From: Oopsacas minuta
Taxonomy: Eukaryota > Porifera > Hexactinellida > Lyssacinosida > Leucopsacidae
Assembly: GCA_024704765.1 (NCBI GenBank)
Contig: JAKMXF010000354.1
Span: forward strand, 310,690 to 374,689
Direction of reading: 5' to 3'
Length of the DNA stretch: 64,000 nucleotides
The translations under genes and the position numbers were made by a program. The notes beneath the pieces were generated by a model. That model was not told the origin of the DNA and did not search any database. It saw only the letters and a program-made list of their open reading frames with translations. Positions 1-10,700 of this stretch are shown piece after piece (within the stretch, counting starts at the first letter, position 1; every line of letters starts with the position of its first letter).

Positions 1-468
1 AGCGAAAGTTAGAACAGCAATAGCTACAATCAAGAATATATTCGTGAAGCTAAGCCAGCTATTAGCTTGATAACTAGAATGAGAATAATCATAATCAATC
101 TCATACTCCAATCCACAAGAATCTTTCAGTATGTAGGGATCCTCTGAGTGTTCATATCCCTCACAAGACACCTGGATACGACCAAACTTGTATCTTTGAT
201 CAAAATCTGCTTCACACTCCCATCTAACGTCTTGTCTTTGTGATCCAATGTTAGAACATATCACCAAGTTAGGCCTGGGGGTAGAACTACAACCAGCTGA
301 TCCACCCACACATCTCAGCTGAGGAATAGGACTGACGCGACGTGAATTTGTCAATTGTCCCTCCCTCAACACGATGGAGTCTACATTCTGTAGCAGAATC
401 CTATCAAAATGAGATTGAGCATAACAGCTGGTGGCAATAAACATAACCAATGCCAATAATAACTGCAT
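1..468 (-). CDS. SARAF: SARAF-like ER membrane protein, copy A (3' part outside window)
   Basis: The reading frame starts at the ATG at 466-468 and runs off the left edge. It encodes a signal peptide (MQLLLALV...), then the cysteine-rich luminal domain of the SARAF/TMEM66 family. Family landmarks are visible: SRRVSPIPQLRCVGG, CEGYEHSEDPY and DSCGLEYEIDY. A hydrophobic membrane segment begins just before the edge. SARAF is known in vertebrates as an ER-resident brake on store-operated calcium entry through STIM/Orai; the same role here is inferred. This copy is nearly identical to the neighbouring copy B through the luminal domain, but differs in the signal peptide and membrane segment. No stop or frameshift is seen in the visible part. 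Confidence 0.85.
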   Translation of the reverse strand, partial: MQLLLALVMFIATSCYAQSHFDRILLQNVDSIVLREGQLTNSRRVSPIPQLRCVGGSAGCSSTPRPNLVICSNIGSQRQDVRWECEADFDQRYKFGRIQVSCEGYEHSEDPYILKDSCGLEYEIDYDYSHSSYQANSWLSFTNIFLIVAIAVLTFA

Positions 469-881
469 CTGTTGGTAACGAATACTCTGTTTAATAATCG
501 AGATAGAAATATTACAGCCCTGACCTTGCTGCTCACAGAATTTACTCCTGGCTATTTATACGGGAGTCCAATAGGATGATATCTTATTATCTAGAATGGC
601 GACGTGTTACAAACTTTCAACATAAATACGTAGTTAGTTAGTCGGCGAATTACAGTACACCTTGATTATTAGGACGCTTTTGACAGATCCCAACGAGTCT
701 GGATAATCGAGGTTGCACTGTATTAGTATTTACACAGCAATTGTTAGCGATAAATATTAAATAATAATTCATAAGTCATAACGTATTTAATATAAAGAGC
801 AGAGTAAATAGTTTTTAGTAATAGCAATACTTTTCAGTTAGCTGAAAATAAGGGATATTAACATGTAATAGTGTATATTTA
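469..881. other. Spacer between the two SARAF copies
   Basis: This AT-rich spacer must hold the end of the copy B transcript and the promoter of copy A, since both genes run leftward. I see no further reading frame. A TTTATT (AATAAA on the minus strand) overlaps the copy B stop near 878-883 and could serve as a poly(A) signal. Confidence 0.5.
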
Positions 882-1826
882 TTATCTCTTGCTAGTACCT
901 CCAAACGCACTCTTCCTAGAAGTGCTTCCTCCTCCTGAGGAGAATCCAGAACTACCCCATCCACTCCCCTGATACCCTCTCCTTGCTCCACCTCCCCAGC
1001 CGGACATACCCCCATGATGATACCCTGATCCATAACCATAACCAGACCCATACCCGCGTCCATAACCAGACCCATAACCAGACCCATACCCGCGTCCATA
1101 ACCAGACCCATAACCACGCCCGTAACCACGAAATGGAGATGTGAACATGTTAAAAATTGAGTTAACGATTCCTCCAATAAACATTCCGCCCAAAAAATTA
1201 CCCCAAAACCCTCCAGTGTTACTAGGGGATGTTCCCCCCGTAGAAGGTGAAGCTGTGTGTCCAGTGGGTGTGCCTGTTGTATCTGTACCTCTCCCATCCA
1301 AGGAATTCTGGTAGATAGCATATATAAGAATACCGATAGCAGCAAATATGATTATATTTGTAAAGCTAAACCAGCTAGATTGATTATAAGAGTAGTCTTG
1401 ATTATATTGATGACTAGAATGAGAATAATCATAATCAATCTCATACTCCAATCCACAAGAATCTTTCAGTATGTAGGGATCCTCTGAGTGTTCATATCCC
1501 TCACAAGACACCTGGATACGACCAAACTTGTATCTTTGATCAAAATCTGCTTCACACTCCCATCTAACGTCTTGTCTTTGTGATCCAATGTTAGAACATA
1601 TCACCAAGTTAGGCCTGGGGGTAGAACTACAACCAGCTGATCCACCCACACATCTCAGCTGAGGAATAGGACTGACGCGACGTGAATTTGTCAATTGTCC
1701 CTCCCTCAACACGATGGAGTCTACATTCTGTAGCAGAACCCTCTCAAAATGAGATTGAGCATAACAGCTGGTGGCAACAAATATTACCAGTGCCAATAAT
1801 AACTGCATCTGTAGGTGACGAATCAT
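882..1826 (-). CDS. SARAF: SARAF-like regulator of store-operated calcium entry, copy B
   Basis: A complete single-exon gene of 314 residues. Order: signal peptide (about 1-24), cysteine-rich luminal domain with SRRVSPIPQLRCVGGSAGC and DSCGLEYEIDYDY, one membrane helix near residue 155-172 (WFSFTNIIIFAAIGILIYAI), then a cytosolic tail rich in Gly, Ser and Tyr that ends in FGGTSKR. Vertebrate SARAF has the same plan, including a terminal GGT-basic motif. The start may instead be the internal ATG at 1808 (MQLLLAL), because copy A has only that one. The family sits in the ER membrane and promotes slow inactivation of STIM/Orai calcium entry; function here is by homology. Confidence 0.9.
   Translation of the reverse strand: MIRHLQMQLLLALVIFVATSCYAQSHFERVLLQNVDSIVLREGQLTNSRRVSPIPQLRCVGGSAGCSSTPRPNLVICSNIGSQRQDVRWECEADFDQRYKFGRIQVSCEGYEHSEDPYILKDSCGLEYEIDYDYSHSSHQYNQDYSYNQSSWFSFTNIIIFAAIGILIYAIYQNSLDGRGTDTTGTPTGHTASPSTGGTSPSNTGGFWGNFLGGMFIGGIVNSIFNMFTSPFRGYGRGYGSGYGRGYGSGYGSGYGRGYGSGYGYGSGYHHGGMSGWGGGARRGYQGSGWGSSGFSSGGGSTSRKSAFGGTSKR
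1030..1131 (-). repeat. In-frame minisatellite coding the GYGSGYGRGYG tail of SARAF copy B
   Basis: Repeats of about 12-36 bp built from CATAACCAGACC and CATACCCGCGTC encode alternating GYGS and GYGR units in the cytosolic tail. Such a tract can change length by slippage without breaking the frame. Confidence 0.8.
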
Positions 1827-3128
1827 TGGAAATAAATAAAATGTATATTAGTAATAGGATGTGTTTTTTTGCAATAGAATATAGTAATATAATTTAGATA
1901 TTGTATCTCACAAGTTTGTGACTATATTTGATACATAAATTGAGTAATTTATTAATTTCTATTTATACATTGGAAATGATGCGATAAGACAGGCCTTATA
2001 ATTATCTATGGAGCATCCGTTTGAAAACTTTCAATGTGGATGTTCCACGTGTCAGATTAGAATTGGATGATATTAGTAATCAATGTTGATAATATTTGTC
2101 TGATATTTTTTGTATACATTAACTATTGCATAAGTAATTTTCTACGTATATGCCACAAATTAAAGTTTGTCATAAAAAAAAAATTCTGAGTAATAATCAA
2201 TTGAGTATAATTAGAGTATATGTGACCTACATTATAAGACATAAAATTTCTGCTCATTCACTTGACATCTTGCTAATCTCAATAAAATTATTTACTGAAG
2301 AAGTGACCTAACACTGATTTATGCAGTTAGTAGAGTCACTAATGCAAATGAGCTGACTATGAATTACTTAAGTGAATTCGTTAACTAGAAATAACCACCA
2401 CAAATGTGCGTAATTCAATTCATTTGCAAACTTATTTATTGCATTAAAGAAGATATTTTTGTCTAGTCCAGTTTAATCGTATGAATTAACGTGGTATGGC
2501 ACACAATATAAATCAAGTTTCCATTCTAGAGACTACAAAGGAATATATATTGACAGATGAATTGGTTAAAATTTGCAGCCTACGAAATAGCTACTTGGAG
2601 AACTGATAGTTATGCCATCTAACTGTACTTAAATGGTGTTTATACCCACTGGAGTCGAAACGATTTTCACCAAGTGTATGCTCAACATATGGAAACGGAA
2701 ACAAATGTGCTAACTTGTAATCACATGTATTTATCCAAATGGAATCTAGGGGTTCTAGCAACCAACACTTTTAATAAATACGAGTATACAGTGGATATGA
2801 ACTATGTATCAAGTAACATTGTACTTATTCATTGATCTTTCCAATCTGAAATTATGACATTCGTACCCCTAAATACATAGCTAAAACGTTCATGGGAAGT
2901 TACTCACCCCCCGATAATACCCATTAGAGATATAATATTTCAAACAAGAGAGTCATTACTAAATCATGTAACCAAGCTTCATATATATATATATATATAC
3001 AATAAACAATAAATTATTACATCACTATACATCAAATAGTAGGAGCACAAGCCCAACGAAATAAAATCTCATACTTATATTGCTGTATGCCGAGAGATCT
3101 GAATAGGTAAAAACACATAGCAGTATCC

Positions 3129-3174
<46 letters not shown>

Positions 3175-3194
3175 GCTTAAAAACTCTGGTTTCA
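1827..3194. other. Gene-free spacer with microsatellites
   Basis: No credible gene is visible. The spacer contains an (AT)n run at about 2981-2999 and an (AAT)n run at 3129-3174 lying just past the ASAP stop codon, in its probable 3' UTR. Upstream elements of SARAF copy B should lie near 1830-2000. Confidence 0.5.
3129..3174. repeat. (AAT)n microsatellite
   Basis: About fifteen uninterrupted AAT units, read directly. It lies about 20 bp downstream of the ASAP stop codon, so it is probably transcribed. Confidence 0.95.
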
Positions 3195-6100
3195 TTAAGT
3201 TGCACTAGGAATTTTGTGTCCCTCTACTCTCTCAGCATAACAGCTGGGGAAGACGCCTACTGCATTTCTATTACTGATTAGGAAACCACGCCACCAATCT
3301 TCATCAAGGATTTGTGTTACTACAATGTTATCTCCTAAAGTGAATGAGAGTTCATCTGTGTAGTCAGCTTCACAGTCGTATAGAGCTCTAGCTAGGAATG
3401 CCTGATGGGACTCAGGACGTGGTGGGATAGGAGGATAATTCCCCAACGGAGGAGGCATCGGTTCAGCCATGCTACCTCTGTTTCCTTCGCTAGTTTTCTG
3501 TCCTTTAGAACGTCTTGGAGGAACAGGAGGTGTTTCACCCCCTGCGTCAAGACTACCAGTGTAAAAAAGATCATGTCCATGTATAGGGGGTGTAGCCTGA
3601 TCCTTCTCTTCAGCAGTTAGCATCATACAAAGAGGGAGTTCATATAGTCCCTCTGTACCTACTTCAGATAATCCCCAGTCTATGTCATCGAATTCTAGTG
3701 ACATCTCTATTCGTTTGTGTTTACTTTCAGATAGTAGATCTACTATATCTTCGAAATTACACTCCTTAGCAATATCCTTTGGAGTTTTGTTATCTGAATT
3801 CTGGAAGTTGAAGTCCCCAGATGTTTTCAGTAGTAACAACTTCATACAGTTTAACTTACCATATCTAGCTGCTACATGTAGTGGGGTATTACCATCTATG
3901 TCCTTTTGAATGACATGCTGACTGTTACTAATCAGGAAGTCTACGATGTGTAGAGATGTATTGTCCTCCTGTTCTATAGCGAAGTGTATTATAGAGGTAC
4001 CATTCTGTACAGTGGGGAGAGGAGATGAGAAATCTGCCTACAGAATTAACGTACATAAATACAACTACGTAAATAATATGACGTCATTACTCACTCTCTC
4101 CCCAAATGCTTGTAACATTGTCGGCATGTGTCTATTGACAACAGCATTCTGTAGCATGATTAGCAGCTCGTCTGTTTGTTCCTGTTCTGATGCTTCACTT
4201 TGAGCTACATACTTCCTATCTATATACTTCCTTTTGATATACTGCCGTCTCTGGTCCATGTCAGCACTAGGATCTAGCTTCTTATCTCCTGGATACATGG
4301 TCAGTCCTGCTTCAAAAGTGTCATTGAATGTATCGTTACTCATCATGCGAGATGTTAGCAGCTCTGAATTCTTAACGTCATCTAGCTCAAGACTACGAAT
4401 ACGTGACATCTAGTAATAACATGTAAATAATTGAGATTCGGCACTGTATACTCCAGTTAAATAATCACAACAATTAAGCTATGTTAAAGGTACTTTTAGC
4501 ATTGTCAACTCCGGTTATATCAAAGCTCAAGGGAACCAGGATCGCGATAATTCCTACTATATAAACGGAGTTCATATAACCGAGGAATTTATGTTCCTAA
4601 TTTTACAATTCCAAACTTCGATATAACGTGAGTTGGCTGTACTATTGTCCTGAATGTTTGAATTGTAGAATAGCAAGCAATACCTGTACTCCCATCTCTC
4701 TGTGCAGGCCTGAGCACTCAATACACACAAGCACACCTAAATTGACTGAGAACCATGCTGGTTCAGGACAATTACAGTCTGCACATATATTGTTACCAGG
4801 TAGCTGTCGTATGGTAGAGATGACTCCTTTCACAATTCGGATCCTCTCATCAGGTCTGTTGGTCCTCCAGGGCCTAGTTACAGATTCTACGTCATTCCCA
4901 GCACTCTTAAATGCCTCTTCCATACACTTGTTCTTTGCATTAAGCAATACTGACACCCATTCTTCACACTCTTCTTTCGTATCACAGCCAAATACTATTG
5001 TCTTGTTTGACGTTATCATTTGGAAAGCAAACCTCTTCAAATCAACTTCTCCCAGATGATTGACAGCACATGTTAGCATAGGATATACTGTAGGAGCTGT
5101 ACGCGCATGATTAGGATCTGATAGCATGAATACTCCTGCTTTTATCTAATAGAATATATAGAGTACATGTTAGAACAGTTTATAAATTCCTATTTGAAAT
5201 GAGTCAGAGCTCGTAATTTCTAAATCAACAATGACTCACTTCACAAATCCTCTTCTGCCAGATCTTACGAACAATCCCCTCACTCCTCTTAAACAGCTGT
5301 CCTTGTTTCTCTGTACCGTGTATGGAGTCTCCCTTCATTACGTGGAGCTTGTACTGATCTCTCAGAGGCTTGTCTGGGGGCTGAATTATATGATCTCTGA
5401 GTTTACCATTTGCCTTTTCTAATTCTCTCTGATCCATTTGAATAACCTAATAACATAATAAGTTACTCAAATAAGCTTGTATAATATAATACAAATAGTG
5501 TACCTGCTTCAGCGCTGCTAGGTCAGTAGATTTCTTCTCCGACCATTCATTCAAAGCTTGTAGGAACTCAGATCCGTCTAAGAAATATCGTTGTAAAATA
5601 TGAAAGTAGTTGACTAGTTGAGAAGCAAACTCCACCTCTTTTTTTAGATTGACGTCATTAGACCAGTGCCAAAATTCTACCAATTCATACTGTACCTTTC
5701 GTCTCTCCTTCAATAGCTCAACTGTGAATAATTCTCTAGGAACTGATACCTTAGGCATACCTGTCTTCTTCAGTTGTTTGTTTCTAGCAGATTCTAGACT
5801 ACTACGAGCTTGTTCGAAGTCATGATAGCTCTTGTCAACTTTCCTCTTCCTGTCTTGTTTCAGTAAATTCTTCTGCATACTAAAGCAGCATATTAATAGT
5901 TAAAAAAGTGTGAATGATTTTATAAGACCACGGCCTGTTCATAATAAGCGATTCTGACTGTAATGCAAGGCGGATTGGGCACCGGCAATGCTCGGTAGGC
6001 CGATGAACATGTGACTAGTGGGTTGACGAGATGGTTTCGGAATATTTGTCAGAGCCGTTTTAGTCCCCAGATCACCCCTGCTTAAATAAATTCCTATCGA

Positions 6101-7020
6101 GCGGATTTACTATATTTATTCTAATTAAATATTTGTTAAATAAAATGAACTACTGGATTAGAGTAATGTATGTTACCTATCTAGTGGGAACGTTAACATG
6201 TTATTGAGATGTTGTATCAGTGTTCTAGCCAATCGTGCCATTTCCTTGAATACAGTAGAGAAAGTAGTAAATGTATTTCCTATTTGATTTCCCTTACTAC
6301 TGAGATGAGCACCATACTCCACTAATGTCTGACTAAACTGATCAGTAGCTTTGCTATAGGAATCTCCCTTAGATTTCATAACCTTAAGATTGTCGACAAA
6401 TTTTTTGATAAAGTCTTTCTCAGGAGCAAGTTCCTGGTCTGCTTGCCCAACAGCATTCTTGAATCCATTCATCTTTTTGTGGAAATCACACTTAGTCTAT
6501 GGAATACAATTTGGTTACATCAACAATTCAACATCTAATACATACGTAGCAAATACCCATCATGCATCCATAGATCATCATAACCGGCATGGGACAGGGG
6601 TACGGATGGTGCATTGAAAACCAAATAGCTCACTATATAGGATGTATGTATATTTCACTTTATAACGGGGTCTCGGGCCAGGACTAAGATATTTATTCGA
6701 TATTAGAGAGAGAATATTACAAAATAGCGAATTATGGGAGGAGGCAACAGCCTTATTGTAGCTGTTATCGAACCCGACTTAACTTAGGTCTAACATTCTA
6801 GAGAATATATAAACAAGAAGAACAAAGCTAAGAAAAAAATAACCTTATCCATATCTAGAGGATCAAAATCGGTCGTGTCTGTGAGACTTCGAATCTCATC
6901 TAAGTCTATATCTAGATCTTTATCAACTTGTTGTAGGAAATGTTTCTGAAAGAATTCAGCATTTTTCTTGTCTTGGAAAGTTAACATGACAGATTCCGGA
7001 GGTTTATGTACTTCAGTCAT
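3195..7020 (-). CDS. ASAP-type Arf GTPase-activating protein (BAR-PH-ArfGAP-ANK-SH3)
   Basis: Seven coding exons with frame-consistent GT-AG junctions: 6844-7020, 6177-6490, 5504-5879, 5240-5446, 4684-5145, 4095-4409, 3195-4037. They give 897 residues. Domains in order: helical BAR-like region (about 1-285), PH domain (about 330-425, ending EECEEWVSVLLNAKN), ArfGAP zinc finger (CADC, 16 residues, CIEC, then GLHREMG with the catalytic arginine), the SRIRSLELDDV continuation typical of ASAP1/2, ankyrin repeats (DGNTPLHVAARYG), a proline-rich stretch (PPVPPRR, PPIPPRP) and a C-terminal SH3 (ALYDCEADYTDELSF). ASAP proteins hydrolyse Arf-GTP at membranes and link it to actin and adhesion. The acceptor of exon 2 could be 6490 or 6496. 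The C-terminal tail is shorter than in vertebrate ASAPs. Confidence 0.92.
4502..4640. mobile_element. Small MITE in an ASAP intron
   Basis: An imperfect inverted repeat bounds this segment inside the 274-bp intron: CAACTCCGGTTATATC on the left against GATATAACGTGAGTTG on the right. Related ends (AACTC...GAGTTGGCTGTA) occur at 36733-36906 and 63484-63637, so it is probably one family of non-autonomous elements. Confidence 0.55.
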
Positions 7021-7740
7021 TCTTATTAGGCAATTCTAATTCTGAAAAGTAATACATGGAGACATGGTAGTAATTATAACATATAAATATGTACTCGAGC
7101 TCTAATAGAAAACCTATTTACAGCTGTGTGGCTAGAATGGAGTTTCGCAGTGGGCATTTAAAAGTACGAACATCCTGATAAAGAAATTGAGGAAAACGTT
7201 TACTGTTTGCTTGTAATATGATTAAAACTAATAGATTTGATTAGTGTATGCATAGTGTATGCATGGTAGCAAGGCTCAGAAAAAATATATCACACCATGA
7301 TTTTGGATATTTACAAAAACAATCTGGTAAATTTTAGCTGAAGGATTTTCTCATACATATACTGCGATATGTACCTGCGACATAAATTTTGTGTTTTCTA
7401 ATCAGAAATTAAATATATATCCGAGGTAATAGGTGACCTCGGGGATCTCCCATACAGTCAATAATTTTGGTGCAGCTATATTTGAAATATCTTCGTTTCT
7501 AGAAATCATCTTCCACCAGGTTTCCAACTTTACATGGTAGTGCTGGTCTTGCAGCTTCTCTGAATATATTGCGAGAAACTGTTTCAGAATTTTGAAAAAT
7601 ATCAAAAAAAAACTTCAATTACGATAACACAATGCATATTGGAATTAAAGAAACTTTTTGAAAGATTTCATATTAATGAGCTAATGAACAATAGAAAGAA
7701 AAGGCATTGGTTATAACCAGAAACATTAATAGCTGATTAG
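7021..7740. other. Spacer between ASAP and the first adhesion GPCR
   Basis: AT-rich, with no convincing coding potential; a 67-codon open frame at 7402-7605 has no recognisable features. It should contain the ASAP promoter and the 3' UTR of the GPCR, both on the minus strand. Confidence 0.45.
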
Positions 7741-10700
7741 TCAATCAATAGGGAGACTTTCATAAGGGATTTTCATAGAAGCCCCGCCAATTTCTGGACT
7801 TGGAACAGAGATTGAGGTGCTGTAACCAGGATTTGTGATTACTTGAGAATTGTGTTTTTCTTTCTTATTTTGGCTCTGAGCTTGTCTTAACGAGCTCTCA
7901 ATTGTAACAGGTTCAAGTTGAATCGCCAAGAAGTTATTTGCCTCACTACTTTGGTTAGCACTGGGACTCTCGGTGTGTCCTTTCCTGTTTATTCGGAATT
8001 TGAGAGCAGCTGGTGGTTTGTTACTGGTAGGGTTAGAACCAGGATTTGTATTGGAGGCAATTGGAAACGAACTAGCCTGATGAACTGGTTTCCATAGGAA
8101 TACATACATGACAATCTCTGGGGTACGGAACGGATATAGAATTGTAAATATCACCCCTTGTAGCCCCAGTACGATTGTGAATATGAATGCAGTCGCTGGA
8201 GTAGGGACAGAGGCGAACACTGAGAATAACCAGGGAAGACCAAGAAGTGGAGCTAGAATAAATGTAGCGAGTAATACACTACGTAGTTGTACAAATAAAT
8301 TTCCTTTTCCTTTTGAAACTTTGAACAAGACTATAGCTGTAAGAACAAGAGCAACAAAGTTTGCAAGTGTAACTATTACCATCGGTATTATGAAAGCTAG
8401 ACTGACAAATCTTGGCTCATTACTCAACCAGCATACTTCATCAATATCGTCTATGATATATTCGTGTGTAATGGAGGGGGTGATTATCAGAAGTGGGATG
8501 GGCAAGCTCCAGCTAAGAATCACTAAGTAATGCCAGAAACGACGCTCCACCCCCCAAGCAAATATCTTAATAAACAAATATAAACCGATAGAGAAGGATG
8601 CAGTGAACACAGATAGCCAGAAATAGTATTGGATTATAGTCAGAGCAAGGCAAATTGGCCTATTGCTATACGCTCCAGCTGAAAAGATAAAGAATAACAG
8701 AGCTAGCAAGAGAGCTACAGCGAAGTTAAAATGTAGAATCGTAGCATCTTTCTTGAACAAAGAATTAGCTAGCTTTCTAGTCCTGATCCATAGAATGATA
8801 TAAGATACCACTGATATTAATAAAAATATGATAGAGAGCGATCCTAATAAATAGGATAGAATTTCTATGGCGAGATTCTCTTGTGGAGTTAGGTTCAAAG
8901 AAATAGCTGAAACTAACACTGCAAAGTTAGTGAGATGAGATACAGAACATTGAGCTGGACCAGGAAGAACCTGAGGAGAATTGGATAGAGTTGTTCCACT
9001 AGTTATCCACCCTTGTTCAATACTCTGAGTAGAAACACAAGAGTATGATATGGCAAACTTAATACTGTTATCTAACAGAGGAGGATCAAATAACAAACCG
9101 AATGATAACAATATATCTTCATTCAATTGTTCTACCATTCCTATTCCTCGTGTGAATATATTCAGATTTGAGATAGCTGTAGCAATAGAATCATTAATAC
9201 TCGTCTCTCTGGCAGTCCGACTAACAACGGCATCTACTTCTCCAAGTAACAGAGATAAACTCGGAAAGACAGAAAAGCTAACCTCAACTCCATCACCAGC
9301 ATCATTAGCCCGTACAACATTAGCAGGAATAGATACTGATGCTTGTCCTCGTGACAGAGCAGACTGATCACCAATAGAAGCAGGGCCAATGAACACTGCA
9401 TCAACAGGATCACTCACAACAGCAACAACAAGTGCTACATTCCTCTCTTCAATCAAAACACTAGAATTGACAGGGATTACTGAACCAAGCAGTTGACCAA
9501 GTTCCTCAACAGTGGTTACTATACTCGATATTTCAGTTTCAGTCTGTGTCTGTGGAGATTCTAAGAAAGCTATTCTATTCTCACTCCTGAATACATTAGA
9601 AGCAATAAGGACTATGTTATCTTGTACTTGAGCTAGAGTGTTAATAAGCTCATTCCCAGTAAGATTCATCAGAGAATCTCTAATAGCTTCTAACGAGGAT
9701 ACAGTTTGCATAATCTCGCCAGGATATAGAACCCCACTAGTAGCTGATGCTAGCTGTATTGATTGTATTATACTCTCTTCTGGTGTAAATGGGCCCTGAC
9801 CATTGTTTTGTAGAGACAGGAAGGAAGCACTTAAACAGTTTTGATAATTTGTTTCTTCTCTAATACCAGCAATATTGCATCGTTTGGAAATTGTGCCAAA
9901 CAGAGTGCTGTCTAGTTGTGTGCAGGGTATTATCGAATCGGAGTCCAGGGGTGTCGCCGGGAAGGTCAAGTCAATACCAAACTCATTTGACTCTGTAAAA
10001 GAAGCACACACAGAGTTAGATATTGTTGAAATATTGCATGTCCTTCCTCCAAAGAATGGATCACAATCACATACGTAGTTTTCAGGTGGAAGTAGATTAA
10101 TGCATATACCGTTAACACAATTGTCTGGTAAATTACATTCGTCAATATCAACACACTGCCCGTTTATTCTGGTGTAACCGTTGAAGCAGATACAACTATA
10201 ACTTCCCTCTGTATTCACACAAGCTGAGTTTGTACATGGATTAGGGTCAGCACTACATTCATTGATATCCGCACAGGTTATGCCATTGAATTCATAACCA
10301 CTAAGGCAATCACAGAAAAAGGAATTGTTCGAAAACCCTTCTGAACACATTCCTAAACTCCCACAGGGTTGTTGTGATGAGCAGATCGATGAAGTAATAG
10401 GAAGAGGATTGAATGCTAACTGTGGATTACTTCTTACGCATCGTTCTGGTCCGGGATGTAAACGTGTAGGATCGTAATTGAAGTACAAGTATACTTCATA
10501 TTCTGTCAGAGATTGCAGAGGTTCAATAGAGTAGAATCCTAACTGACATGCAACAACTATACTAGCATCAAACTGAGTGGAGTAGGTGAATGATATCGTA
10601 GAATCAACACAAAAGGATGAAGTTATATCCCAATAAATTTGGATAGAACTAGATGTCACATTGTATGTTAGGTTTAGAGATTCTAATAGAGTATAAATCG

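Noticed and set aside
815-1345. 176-codon frame overlapping the SARAF C-terminus on the same strand
   Set aside because: It is the shifted reading of the Gly/Tyr repeat (MGLVMDAG repeats) and has no independent support.
5930-6070. GC-richer patch in an ASAP intron as a possible RNA gene
   Set aside because: No cloverleaf, box elements or convincing hairpin could be found by eye.
8108-8530. Long frames opposite the 7TM part of GPCR A (also at 34128-34412 and 34548-34901 for GPCR B)
   Set aside because: They mirror the coding strand of a strongly conserved receptor and show no domain of their own.
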